Source of the DNA: Chloroflexales bacterium ZM16-3
GTDB lineage: Bacteria; Chloroflexota; Chloroflexia; Chloroflexales; Chloroflexaceae
Direction: 5' to 3'
Assembly: GCA_004138175.2 (NCBI GenBank)
Contig: RYFE02000013.1
Span: 1 to 64,000, forward strand
Length of the DNA stretch: 64,000 nt
Below the pieces are notes generated by a model. It ran no database searches and was not told the origin of the DNA. It saw nothing but the letters and a program-made list of their open reading frames with translations. Of this stretch, positions 45,101 through 52,154 are shown piece by piece (within the stretch, counting starts at the first letter, position 1; each line of letters opens with the position of its first letter). The position numbers were made by a program, and so were the translations under genes.

Positions 45101-47631
45101 AGATGCTCCAGCTCGGCGTAGCGCTGGGCGTTGCCAATGCCGACGGCGGCCTGGTGGGTGAGCGCGCGCAGAAAGTCGACCGCGTCGTGGTCGAAGCCGC
45201 GCGGCTTCGGCGAGAGCAGCAGGAGCACGCCGGCCACGCCAGCCTGGTAGAAGATCGGGGCGGCGAGGGCCGAGTTGGCATTCGGCTCATACACAGCGGT
45301 GCGCTCGCCGACGCCGATCAGATCGCTCAGCTCTGGCTCCCGGCGCAGTATCGCCGCGTAGGCGGTGGCGGCGGCGCTATCGAGGATCGATCCGATCAGC
45401 GCGTCCTGGGTTGGCTCATCATAGCCCACCACCTCAACCACCAGGCAGGGAACGGCATTATCGAGCGAGATCGTGCTGAGCGTACGGCGGTAGATCTCTG
45501 GAGCCTGCTTCCCGCCTAGGGATCGCAGTGCAAGCTGCGCATCGCCGCCATCCTCATCAACCGCCCGCAGCGCAATTATGCCATGGGTCGCACCGGTAGC
45601 CTTCAGCGCCTGCTCGAGCGCGTAGGCCAGGATCTCCTTCTGGTTGAGCGTGATCGCCAGTTGGCTCGACACGCGCTGGAGCGCCCGCAGCTGCTCCAGG
45701 CGCATGCGCATGCTGATGTCGGCCTGCTCATAGCGAGTCGCGTTGATGATCGCCTGAGCCGATTGGCCGGCGATGATGCTCATAAGGCGCTCGTTCTCGG
45801 CGGAGAAGGCGTCCGGATCTGCCGCAAAAAGCTCAAGGATGCCCACCAGCGTATCGCCGGTGCGCATCGGCAGGCCCAGGTAGGAGTGGGTAGTCTTCCC
45901 ATCCTCCAGCGTGCTACGGGCAATCTGGCGGCTCGCGCTGCCCTGGCCTGCGGTTCGTTCGCCGAGGTTTGCGAGCCTACGCGGGCGCTGGTGGCGGACG
46001 AGCCACGCGCTCAGGCTGTCGGTGGTGGTGCCTGTGACCTCGCCGAGGCCGCAGCTCGTGGCGATCCGCAGCTCGCGGGCGTGGGCGTCCCAGAGGCTGA
46101 TCCGCGCCCCACCGAAGTCGGCGAGCGATTGGACGCCGTCAAGGATTGCGTCGAGGGTTTCATCAAGGGAGAGTCCAGCGCTGAGTTGCTGGCTGATCCG
46201 CTGGAGTTGCTCAAGCTCGGCTGCGCGCCGCTGCTCGACCACATAGAGCCGCCGGTTCGCGATCGCGGTTGCCACCTGGGCGGCGAGCACTTGGGCCAGG
46301 TTCCGGTCGGTCTGGGAGATCGGTCGGCGCACGCGCTCGTAGCCGATGGTCAGCAGGCCGATTATCTGATCCTTGGATCGTAGCGGCAGCAGCAGGGCCG
46401 AGCGACAGCCCTCGGCAGAGAGTGCGGCGGCCAGCGTGTTCGTGCTTGCCTCCACGCTCACATCCTCAATCAGCAGCAGATCACTCCGCTCAAGCTGGGC
46501 CAGGAGCGACCGAGCATTAAATACCATATTGTTGCTGCTGTCTGCCTGGAAATGCCCCCCCTCAATGTATGAGGCGACCGTATGCAGTGCATTTGGGCGC
46601 TGCGGCTCGATCAGGCGCACCGCGCAGTACTCAGCGTCCAGCGCCAAGGCAATATTCTCGGTGGCCCGGTCGAGGGTGCTCTCGATCGGTGCCCCGGTGC
46701 TCATCTCCTTGCTATTCTCATAGAGGACGAACAGCTCGCGGGCGCGCTGCTGCTGCTGGCTGAACAGCCGGGCATTGCGCAGCAGCAGCGTAATCTGCTC
46801 GGCGAACACCTGGATGAGGCGCATCTGGCTATTGGACGGCTCCTGCGCTTCATCGGGTAGGACAATCACCAGCACGCCTGTTGGATGATTGTGGGCGATC
46901 AGCGGCAGCGCGATGGCTACCTGCTCAACGGTGTTGACATTATCTGCTGAACCGCGCCGCCGCGCTGCATCGATAAGAATCGTGCCTATCTGTGGCGTGC
47001 CTTCGCTCACCGCGCGTGCGGGGAGATCCTGACTGCCGCGTGCAATTATCTGTGGGTAGCCATTTGCACTGGCGCTGGCGGCGCTCAGGGTCAGTTGCTG
47101 GTCGTTCTCCTCGGCACTGTAGATGGCGGTCCCGCTGATACTGAGCATCGGTGCGGCCTCGGTAAGTACGGTGTCGAGCAGCGTGCGAACATCGCGCTCT
47201 CCGACCGACTCAAGGCTGGTGCTAATCAGGGCGCGCAGCTGGCTCGTGATTGCGGACTCGGCCGTGCGCCGCCGGGTGGCGAGCAACAAGGCCAATTGGG
47301 CCACGAGCGCACTGGAGACGTTTGTGTCGAGTGCACTTGCTCCATTGCTGTGCAGATACAGACGACCGATCTCTTCCTTATCCGCGCGTAGCGCCAGAAT
47401 CGTCGGCGCATGCGTGCTGGCCCCGCCCCATGTGGCCGAACCGATCACGACACCATGCTCAACGATCTCAACCCGGCCCGCATGCACGGGAAGGTGGCGT
47501 GCGAGCAGATCTACCAATTCGCCGGCGCATATGCGTGGGTCGGCGCTGATGGTACCCTGCTGACCCCATGCGGCCAGTTGAGCCAGCAGTTCCCATCCAT
47601 ATGTCGGCGTCGAGGCGATCGTAGAGTCCAT
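39196..47631 (-). CDS. Giant soluble histidine kinase with about 14 GAF domains
   Basis: A 2811-residue protein with no membrane helix. By eye I count 14 tandem GAF-type units, the first weak, each ending with a version of TVANQAAVAINNAILF and a coiled linker. A PAS domain (GVIVLDTQGKVTLFNPAAEQVL) follows. The transmitter core has SDVSHELRTPLTAIKGY, with the His near residue 2580, and the ATPase motifs VVFNLFSNAVKYT, DVEDTGVGMSP and GTGLGLSIAKALI. The start at 47631 (MDSTIAS) fits GAGGAG upstream; the longer frame is not protein-like. It probably integrates several small-molecule or redox signals. The likely partner is the REC protein encoded just upstream. Confidence 0.9.
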   Translation of the reverse strand: MDSTIASTPTYGWELLAQLAAWGQQGTISADPRICAGELVDLLARHLPVHAGRVEIVEHGVVIGSATWGGASTHAPTILALRADKEEIGRLYLHSNGASALDTNVSSALVAQLALLLATRRRTAESAITSQLRALISTSLESVGERDVRTLLDTVLTEAAPMLSISGTAIYSAEENDQQLTLSAASASANGYPQIIARGSQDLPARAVSEGTPQIGTILIDAARRRGSADNVNTVEQVAIALPLIAHNHPTGVLVIVLPDEAQEPSNSQMRLIQVFAEQITLLLRNARLFSQQQQRARELFVLYENSKEMSTGAPIESTLDRATENIALALDAEYCAVRLIEPQRPNALHTVASYIEGGHFQADSSNNMVFNARSLLAQLERSDLLLIEDVSVEASTNTLAAALSAEGCRSALLLPLRSKDQIIGLLTIGYERVRRPISQTDRNLAQVLAAQVATAIANRRLYVVEQRRAAELEQLQRISQQLSAGLSLDETLDAILDGVQSLADFGGARISLWDAHARELRIATSCGLGEVTGTTTDSLSAWLVRHQRPRRLANLGERTAGQGSASRQIARSTLEDGKTTHSYLGLPMRTGDTLVGILELFAADPDAFSAENERLMSIIAGQSAQAIINATRYEQADISMRMRLEQLRALQRVSSQLAITLNQKEILAYALEQALKATGATHGIIALRAVDEDGGDAQLALRSLGGKQAPEIYRRTLSTISLDNAVPCLVVEVVGYDEPTQDALIGSILDSAAATAYAAILRREPELSDLIGVGERTAVYEPNANSALAAPIFYQAGVAGVLLLLSPKPRGFDHDAVDFLRALTHQAAVGIGNAQRYAELEHLSRMFQRRASMLNDVLEIGQALRTDRSLENLLEQVGYSVIESANFRTILFCLADPDNFHVLRPVAAAGIPLNELDHLGEHPLPESLATRYLDPRFRIGRSYFVPAEEATALEASFTTTVFNYTTIDDERLPEEWQRDDRLCVPLYSAEGNMLGLMFASDPQDRQRPTARTIEPLEIFADQSAIAIENYYLLRDAHARAEQMTALFQVGSAATSTTDLDTLLDRVYQEIVTYLGTPSFYYVARYEPERQQLRFEQFLRQGEIMARNHKSTIAKSGLSGIIIDTGKPLLINDMQAEPIMGDRAVSLAENANEVRSWLGMPLISQGRVIGVLSVQDFAPHAFSERDQQFLSALASQLAIALENARLFAERERRIAELDVINQIGQITSSTLDLPLMLRRSYAQLSVSLEMDSFYIFVYQDEDNEIMLSYEVDDDGDLINSVVRTPREGSLTAHIIRTRQPLQFQNLAKEHAARGFKPVKFGSERSSAAWMGVPLLVGDGRVVGVMAVMSYVPNIYGDRELSFLTTVANQLALGVQNARLLAQAREQVKQLDLLNRVSALAATETDVQQIYQSIVDAMAEATGVHQARLVLYDRKAGQGTTVAEHVLSSSIDTISIPLTNNPSVEWLDAHKMPLVSEDAQNDPMLAPSHETFHEMDIRSIAMIPLVMNSEVIGVVGLDFVGHLGNFRPEAIDLCQTIANQITAAIARTQAFAAAKTSANALSGKVGELSTLLDAARILSSLLQPEEVLIKLMELVSRQLSVTTVALWTIDGSMLVPAAMDGIPTEHRHTMRVPVGQGHTGRVAETGMPLIIDDVSEEGGSLYPRYERDNNLISFMGVPVIYRERVVGVLSVMSNYLRSFSDDEMLLLVGLADQAATALENARLFQERERRINELSTINAISAAVNSTLEQQDLLERLHRGIGEILDVSTSIIGIYDESTDILSYPVTYDRGEREYIDPAPLRNGTNAWAIRNRKPLLLHSLKDVQEMSLVVDDARIGSTDRVEESYLVTPIIFGSTVIGVINIQSYEPRAFDENDLRFLTTVANQAAVAINNAILFSETRQNAQEMTTLFEVTQNLSGTLDPHETQLLVAESALRLIGVEMCAVLSINSHGQIGRQVLMDRGEMIEDVDLGFHLNGLTGQLIQREQPLAISDLTVIDDTLLSQQVLDYGIRSALGVLIGSHDERMGVLWVGSRAQQEWTNHQISLISILANQASQALKSAQLYQMEQQRRRLADTLRDVAQSFTSTLALREIQTLIFDQLARVVRYDSAAVLLRDEGYGHLQITEARGIADTRLLNADFEVEEIALFQAIAEDRKPLMVADTQADDRFVTMQQLGWNARAWIGAPLLVDNELVGLLAIGSNSPYTYDDEAVEVTFALASQASQAIQNARLFDQISNLAADLERRVTERTAELEQATRQLSEEKDRLEAVHEITLELTTQLHLDSVIQRALELISENLGVARGSIMLRDTESHTLTCRAVLFNRGDVRGTNIPLSFGGSEGLAGWVMHYQEPVNIADVMLDARWVRESGRADDVRSAAAVPLKTSDAALGVLILSSPEVNYFTDSQMNLLGTIASVVASAVSNAQLYSFITELATRNSVLLEEQREESSKSAAVFRSVTEGVIVLDTQGKVTLFNPAAEQVLEIPAEALIGQQIDWLATYGESETQHKRAQTIYTGLMNGLKQVSQSQAIYTTSLDLTEPGQVIALNIAPVFGPGDQSYGDVIVLRDITREIEADEAKRQFISDVSHELRTPLTAIKGYVDVLLLSGTQSLSEDQVSYLGIIKNNTNRLKALIEDILEFSRPDASKKLNFAQTAINDVIGEVVQSLRLEYERKGMSVTLDMPSSLPTVMADQKRITQVVFNLFSNAVKYTFEGGRIQVRAFLNRANMMQVDVEDTGVGMSPDQRKKLFRPFYRADNPLRDVAGGTGLGLSIAKALIEQHGGEMWVTSEIGKGSTFSFIIPLQQIETNAEEDDA

Positions 47632-47721
47632 GGTGTCTGCGTTGCTCCTCACAGGTTTCGCTGGGGTTCTTCCAGAATAAACGCGGGCGCGGGTAGATTC
47701 TGCTGCCGTCTGGGACAACAA

Positions 47722-47759
47722 AGGGGAGCGCGGCCCATGATGGCGACCACAGCTCCCCT
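47722..47759 (-). terminator. Attenuator-like hairpin between regulator and kinase genes
   Basis: AGGGGAGC (47722-47729) pairs with GCTCCCCT (47752-47759). On the minus strand the stem is followed by a T-rich run (TTTGTTG), in the 178-base gap before the kinase start. It may set a lower level of kinase than of regulator. No other element is seen in the gap. Confidence 0.45.
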
Positions 47760-47809
47760 GTTTACGACGGTAGGTAGCAGGTTCACCTGAACGACTGCGT
47801 TCATCCGTG

Positions 47810-48757
47810 CTAACGTACACGCCCGTATGTAACCCAGCTCTTTCGTCCCTGCTCGCGGGCCTGTTGCACGGCGCGCTGTCTCGTCTCCTCAGCAGTCTCA
47901 CTCAGCTCGCGGATGTCATAGAATGGCCCGTCCTGGCTGGTGAGTACGCCTATCGAGATAGACATCAGGGGCACCTGTCGCAGGCTTCCGTTGTCATCAG
48001 GAACCTCAATGAACCCTTGTTTGCGGTGCTTGTAGTTGTAGTGGAGTCCAATCTCCTCATCGAAGCGGCTGATCACGCGATCACAGATCGCCTTCAATCG
48101 CTCCGGGGCGGAGGTGGCGACGAAGTCGGGGCCAACCACCATCTGGCCGACGAAGTCCTCACTGCTGCCTAGGTCGTTGAGCACTTCGTTGAGCAGCAGG
48201 GATGTGAACTTGAGCACATCCTCGCCCACCACCGAGCCATAGGACTGCGTGAATGTCTCGAAGCCATTGATATGAACCAGGGCCATCCCCCAGCCCTGTG
48301 AGGTGAGCAGCAGGCGCAGCTGGTCATTAATCAGCTCGCCTGTCGGCAGGTTCGTCACGGGGTGGAGCTGGTTCTTGCGCCGGGCGTCCTCAAGCTGGTT
48401 CTTGACAATCGTGTGAACCTCTTCGATGTCGAAGGGCTTGACGATATAGTACTGGGCCTGCACCTCGCCGAGGCCGATCAGCCTATCACGGCGCTCGCCC
48501 CGGGCGGTCAGGAAGATGATCGGGATATGGCGGGTGCGCGGGCTTGCCCGTAGCGCCTTACCAATATCGTAGCCCTCCATATCGGGCAGGTTCACATCGA
48601 GCAGCGCCAGATTCGGCGGCGTCTTGCTACAGATATCGAGCGCCACCTGGCCGCGCATCGCCGTAAAAACCTCGTAGCCCTGAGAGGTAAAGTAGATCTT
48701 CAACAGACTGGAGATGTCAGGCTGGTCCTCTACGACCAGGATGCGCTCTTTAGTCAC
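47810..48757 (-). CDS. Response regulator with degenerate GGDEF domain
   Basis: A 315-residue protein: receiver domain (ILVVEDQPDISSLLKIYF, phospho-Asp in LALLDVNLPDMEGY, Lys in YIVKPFDIEE) followed by a GGDEF-fold domain (LHPVTNLPTGELINDQL, then FVGQMVVGPDFVATS). Where active cyclases have GGDEF, this has VGPDF, so cyclic di-GMP synthesis is unlikely. It may bind GTP or c-di-GMP, or act as an output by protein contact. The start is a GTG at 48757 with AGGAGG seven bases upstream, inside the end of the hexapeptide gene. The giant kinase gene follows, making it the natural phosphorylation partner. Confidence 0.85.
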   Translation of the reverse strand: MTKERILVVEDQPDISSLLKIYFTSQGYEVFTAMRGQVALDICSKTPPNLALLDVNLPDMEGYDIGKALRASPRTRHIPIIFLTARGERRDRLIGLGEVQAQYYIVKPFDIEEVHTIVKNQLEDARRKNQLHPVTNLPTGELINDQLRLLLTSQGWGMALVHINGFETFTQSYGSVVGEDVLKFTSLLLNEVLNDLGSSEDFVGQMVVGPDFVATSAPERLKAICDRVISRFDEEIGLHYNYKHRKQGFIEVPDDNGSLRQVPLMSISIGVLTSQDGPFYDIRELSETAEETRQRAVQQAREQGRKSWVTYGRVR

Positions 48758-48760
48758 CGC

Positions 48761-50377
48761 CTATCCTCCTCGCGTTGCAGAGATGCCGACGGCTGATGGG
48801 TCACGGACATCTGACATGTCGGCCACATGGCGCTCGCCGTTGTCGGCGGGTGCGCTGCGCAGATGGTCTGTCACATCGGCCCGGTGGTGCTGGCTATGTC
48901 CGGCACTGATATTGGTGTGCGGCAGGCTTGCGGTCGGCGGTTCTTCCGACCTATGTTCGCTGGTGTCCGGGTCGATATACACATTGGGCCAGTGATAGAC
49001 AATCCGCCGTGGCTCACCTGTTGCCATGTCAACATCATCCAGATTGTGGCCGGGTACCGTCTTACGGATCAGGTTCGCATCATTGTCAAAGATTATAACA
49101 GCATTTGACTCTATCATGCGGCCCGGGTAGATGACAAAGCCGCTGCCGAGCTTGCAGTTGTGGCCGACAGCCGAGCCGAGCACTGGCTCAATGCTCTCAA
49201 TAAGCTGGCCCTTGTGGACGACCTTAATGGGCTCGCCCTGGAGGTTGAAGTCGGTGAAGACATTATTGGCACCGATAAAGGTATTGCGGCCGACGATGCA
49301 CAGCTGGAGCGTGCTGTTCTGGGCCACCATGGTATTCTCCATCAGGGTGGTCATAAACAGCCCGGCGTTGAACGGCAGGAAGCAGCGGTCGCTGACGACG
49401 CTGAGCATGATTTGCGAGCCCTGCATCACATTGACATTGTTGCCGATAACGCTGTTGGCGATCACAACCCCCGGCCCGATATAGACATCATCGCCTATGA
49501 CGGTTGGCCCGTGGATGATCGCTGTCGGATCGATCGAGCAGCGCTCGCCAACCTTCACCAGCCTCCGCGAGGATAGGAAGTGGTTGCGCCACTGTGCCTC
49601 CATCGGGTTAATCTTCTCCCAGAATGCCCGCAGCAGGAAGGTGACCTTGCTTGGGAAAACTTCCCAGTCCTCTTTTGTCCAGTGGACGATCTGCTGGAGC
49701 CGTGCCTTTCCCATGCGCGAGTCCTGCTCGGCTGCCCGCGTGAAGACCCCCATCATCACATTGGCCGTCAACGCATGGAGCCAACTCTCGATCGAGAGGA
49801 AGGCGCGGATGGGAACCTGGTAGGTCATATCGCCCTTATTGGCCATATAGCTGGGGATATGATAGTAGCCCATCTCCCGGCTGATCGTCTCGATCAGCAG
49901 CGGGATGGGCTCGCTGCGGTTGCCCGCAGGGTAGTAATAGATATCGGCGATGTAGACAGATCCGCGCTGCTCTTTGCCATTATCGATGTAGTTGACGTCA
50001 TCACGGCGTCTAATGCCGGTGCAGAGCTGGAGGGCGTGGCGCTCGATGCTGGGATCGCCCTTTATGCCGCGAGACGGATCGGAGGCGCGGAAGGTAATCT
50101 GGCAGGGCCGACCGGATGCCCTCGCTCGGGCCATGAATGTATCAATAAGTGCAGCATTAAAAAAAAGGTTATCGCGGTAGATGACAAGCTCTTCATCGCT
50201 TTGCGCAATCTGCTCTGCGAGTTCTTCTGGCGTATCAACCTCGGTTGTGCGCGAATAGTAGGCTTTGAGCAGATCGCGTTGCATCAGCCATAGGTACTTA
50301 TTGAGAATCCGGAGGTCGCGAGCAGGCTCGGCAAATGGTTCGACAGTTGTAAAGTCTCGAATGATGATCCGCCGCAT
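48761..50377 (-). CDS. Hexapeptide-repeat (left-handed beta-helix) protein
   Basis: A 538-residue protein. The first 250 residues form an alpha/beta domain (MRRIIIRDFTTVEPFAEPARDLRI and EELVIYRDNLFFNAALIDTF) that recalls nucleotidyltransferases but lacks a clear sugar-nucleotide loop. Residues about 275-440 are left-handed beta-helix turns (IDPTAIIHGPTVIGDDVYIGPGVVIANSVIGNNVNV, then GRNTFIGANNVF). The last 60 residues are polar and His-rich (GHSQHHRADVTDHLRS). AAAGGGG precedes the ATG at 50377. It is the first gene of the operon; a sugar or envelope-polymer modifying role is suggested, controlled with the kinase system. Confidence 0.72.
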   Translation of the reverse strand: MRRIIIRDFTTVEPFAEPARDLRILNKYLWLMQRDLLKAYYSRTTEVDTPEELAEQIAQSDEELVIYRDNLFFNAALIDTFMARARASGRPCQITFRASDPSRGIKGDPSIERHALQLCTGIRRRDDVNYIDNGKEQRGSVYIADIYYYPAGNRSEPIPLLIETISREMGYYHIPSYMANKGDMTYQVPIRAFLSIESWLHALTANVMMGVFTRAAEQDSRMGKARLQQIVHWTKEDWEVFPSKVTFLLRAFWEKINPMEAQWRNHFLSSRRLVKVGERCSIDPTAIIHGPTVIGDDVYIGPGVVIANSVIGNNVNVMQGSQIMLSVVSDRCFLPFNAGLFMTTLMENTMVAQNSTLQLCIVGRNTFIGANNVFTDFNLQGEPIKVVHKGQLIESIEPVLGSAVGHNCKLGSGFVIYPGRMIESNAVIIFDNDANLIRKTVPGHNLDDVDMATGEPRRIVYHWPNVYIDPDTSEHRSEEPPTASLPHTNISAGHSQHHRADVTDHLRSAPADNGERHVADMSDVRDPSAVGISATRGG

Positions 50378-50456
50378 TGCCGACCCCTTTCTACGCGCCA
50401 TAGCCATAGATGATGTAGACGCTTTGAGCGATCTCTACTTGTCGATTGCTACTACT

Positions 50457-50486
50457 ACTATATACTGTAGATATGTGCGCTCACAA
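50457..50486 (-). promoter_or_regulatory. Promoter of the hexapeptide/kinase operon
   Basis: On the minus strand TTGTGA (50481-50486) and TATAGT (50457-50462) are 18 bases apart and end about 80 bases before the first gene's ATG. Confidence 0.45.
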
Positions 50487-50538
50487 GCATGATAGATTAC
50501 ATTCGGATTACATGGGAAACGGTGGGGTTTAGGGGAAC

Positions 50539-50552
50539 ATATGTTAACATAT
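50539..50552. promoter_or_regulatory. 14-base perfect palindrome, possible operator
   Basis: ATATGTTAACATAT is self-complementary and stands out as AT-rich in a GC-rich genome. It lies about 55 bases upstream of the operon promoter, where a dimeric activator could bind. Confidence 0.35.
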
Positions 50553-50800
50553 TGTACCACCCTGCCCTACACTGAGTCAACGAAGGTCAGCCTGTGTTCA
50601 GGGCTCGTGCGATGCTTCGGGAACTGCTTCCCAAATGTACCCCTGTCGTACGTGGGGTTATGGTGGAGGTGCCTGGAAGCCGGGACTATGGGGCTATAGT
50701 GTTTGTCGTTAGCTTATTTTACACTTTCATTGACCGCTTCAACCAGCCAGTGCTCAAAAGTTCTAAAGATCTTTTTGACCTTGTGTGCTATCATCCAAGC

Positions 50801-51009
50801 GATGCGATCATGTCGCACCAAGCGCTGTCGCCGCCTGGTCGTATCTTGGCTAACGCACGAATCCCTGTCCACGCGTTCTGATTCTCATCTGCGCTAGGCT
50901 GTGCCCAGCGCGCTCTGCCGGAGGGTGTGCGACCGGTCGATCTCCCCCCTCGACGGGTCTGAACCCCTCGCCTCCCCGCTCCGATCCCCCCCGGAGCGGG
51001 GAGCTTTTT
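50801..51009 (+). ncRNA. Candidate structured small RNA, about 210 bases
   Basis: The 640 bases between the divergent hexapeptide gene and the phosphatase-fold gene encode no credible protein. The last 200 fold well on the plus strand. GTCGCAC (50812-50818) pairs with GTGCGAC (50927-50933). GCGCTAGG pairs with CCCAGCGC (50891-50911) and GACCGGTCGA with TCGACGGGTC (50931-50959, one mismatch). An intrinsic terminator follows. A TATCAT at 50789-50794 could be the -10. Size and end pairing would fit a 6S-like RNA, but I see no diagnostic sequence for 6S, RNase P, tmRNA or SRP RNA. No plus-strand gene follows, so a riboswitch is unlikely. Confidence 0.5.
50972..51009 (+). terminator. Strong intrinsic terminator
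   Basis: CTCCCCGCTCCG (50972-50983) pairs perfectly with 50992-51003 and is followed by C and five T residues. It is the clearest rho-independent terminator in the window and defines the direction of the candidate RNA. Confidence 0.85.
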
Positions 51010-51053
51010 GTCTGTCGGCTCCTGCCTTTCTTCTGTCACCTGTCCGCCGTGGC

Positions 51054-51905
51054 CTATAGCGAAGGGTAGTTGGCAAGGCCGGCGCTCAGGGCGGCTAGAT
51101 CCTCAGCGCTGATCGGGGCGCGTAGGGCGACCAGTGCGGTGCGCAGGCGGGCGGCTTGACCCGTCGTGGGTGGCTGCGGGGTTAGCCCGAGCATGGCCTG
51201 GGTGATGGCGACGTAGGGACGTGATAGATCTTCGGGGCCGAGGGGCGCGCCGAGGGTCGACATATCTGAATCGATCTGGCGGCGTGCGCCGGCCCAGTCG
51301 ACGACACCCGGCATCTCGGCGAGTAGATCCAGCAGGCGCAGGACGCGCTCGATGGCGGCGTGCCGGGGGGCGGCCTCAGGCGGTGCAGCCCGCGTCACTG
51401 GCGCGGGCGCTGCGGGCACCTCGTCGGGCGGTGGATCTGGGGCACCTTCGACCATCGCGATCAGGCGGTTGAGTCCGGCGCTCAGCAGGTCTTCGATCTC
51501 ACGGGCATAGCTGACCCAGGCTCCGACCTGCATGCGGAAGGGGTCGGGGATGTCGCGTCGGCGGCCCGCCAGTTCGCCAAGGCTGACGATGGCGGCCTGG
51601 GGGTAGCGCGCCCGTAGCACGAGGCCCACTCCGCTGTCGATGGCGAGCATGACGCGCGCTACGTTAGCCAGATCATCGTTGAGTGAGCGGGCCTGGTGGT
51701 GGCTGATGTCGAGGTTGAGGAAGGCGATCGCGTCACGGGCCTCTGTCTGGGGCGGCTCCTCGTCGTGCCCGACAACGCCGGCCGAGGTGACGGGCCACTC
51801 CATGCCGCGCTGGTGGAGCAGGCGGCGCAGCAGGGCGGCGGCCATGGGTGCCCGCCCGGTGTCGGCCGCGCCGATGATGAGGATCTGTGGTGGCTCGGTG
51901 TTCAT
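51054..51905 (-). CDS. LMW protein tyrosine phosphatase-like protein, catalytically degenerate
   Basis: A 283-residue protein. The N-terminal 150 residues follow the low-molecular-weight phosphatase/arsenate reductase fold: ILIIGAADTGRAPMAAALLRR aligns with the family P-loop VCxxNxCRSPMAxAL, and IPDPFRMQ with the DPF acid motif. The catalytic Cys and the second Cys are both Gly, so phosphatase or reductase activity is lost although the Arg is kept. The remaining 130 residues are Pro/Ala-rich, then helical (AIERVLRLLDLLAEMPGVVD). The start ATG at 51905 is adjacent to a GATTGCA array, which is open in the same frame but surely not part of the original gene. Confidence 0.7.
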   Translation of the reverse strand: MNTEPPQILIIGAADTGRAPMAAALLRRLLHQRGMEWPVTSAGVVGHDEEPPQTEARDAIAFLNLDISHHQARSLNDDLANVARVMLAIDSGVGLVLRARYPQAAIVSLGELAGRRRDIPDPFRMQVGAWVSYAREIEDLLSAGLNRLIAMVEGAPDPPPDEVPAAPAPVTRAAPPEAAPRHAAIERVLRLLDLLAEMPGVVDWAGARRQIDSDMSTLGAPLGPEDLSRPYVAITQAMLGLTPQPPTTGQAARLRTALVALRAPISAEDLAALSAGLANYPSL

Positions 51906-51908
51906 GGT

Positions 51909-51996
51909 GATTGCAGATTGCAGATTGCAGATTGCAGATTGCAGATTGCAGATTGCAGATTGCAGATTGCAGATTGCAGATTGCAGATTGCAGATT
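51909..51996. repeat. GATTGCA heptamer array, 12.6 perfect copies
   Basis: The longest and most uniform array of the window: 88 bases of identical GATTGCA units directly in front of the phosphatase-fold gene. Further copies follow sufC (57846-57864). Lack of variation points to recent expansion. It can be read in frame as CNLQSAI repeats from a TTG at 52007. Confidence 0.95.
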
Positions 51997-52154
51997 ATGT
52001 TAGGCAATCATAGCACGATCAGCAATAATGCACCGCGTTATGACGCCAAATTTGACCGAAATATAAGTATATGCTATCTTCACGCTGCCGTTGACCCAGA
52101 CTGTCGCGGCGTCGATCCCAGTTGATCGACCCAGCCTAACCTAGGAGATACACC

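Noticed and set aside
50594-50881. 95-codon plus-strand frame upstream of the candidate RNA
   Set aside because: No ribosome-binding site, no recognisable motif, and it ends inside the predicted RNA structure.
50801-51009. tmRNA, RNase P RNA or SRP RNA
   Set aside because: The conserved blocks of these RNAs are not visible; the segment was kept only as an unassigned structured RNA.
51909-51996. Possible CRISPR array
   Set aside because: The repeat unit is only 7 bases with no spacers between units; it is a simple tandem repeat, and no cas1/cas2 genes lie nearby.
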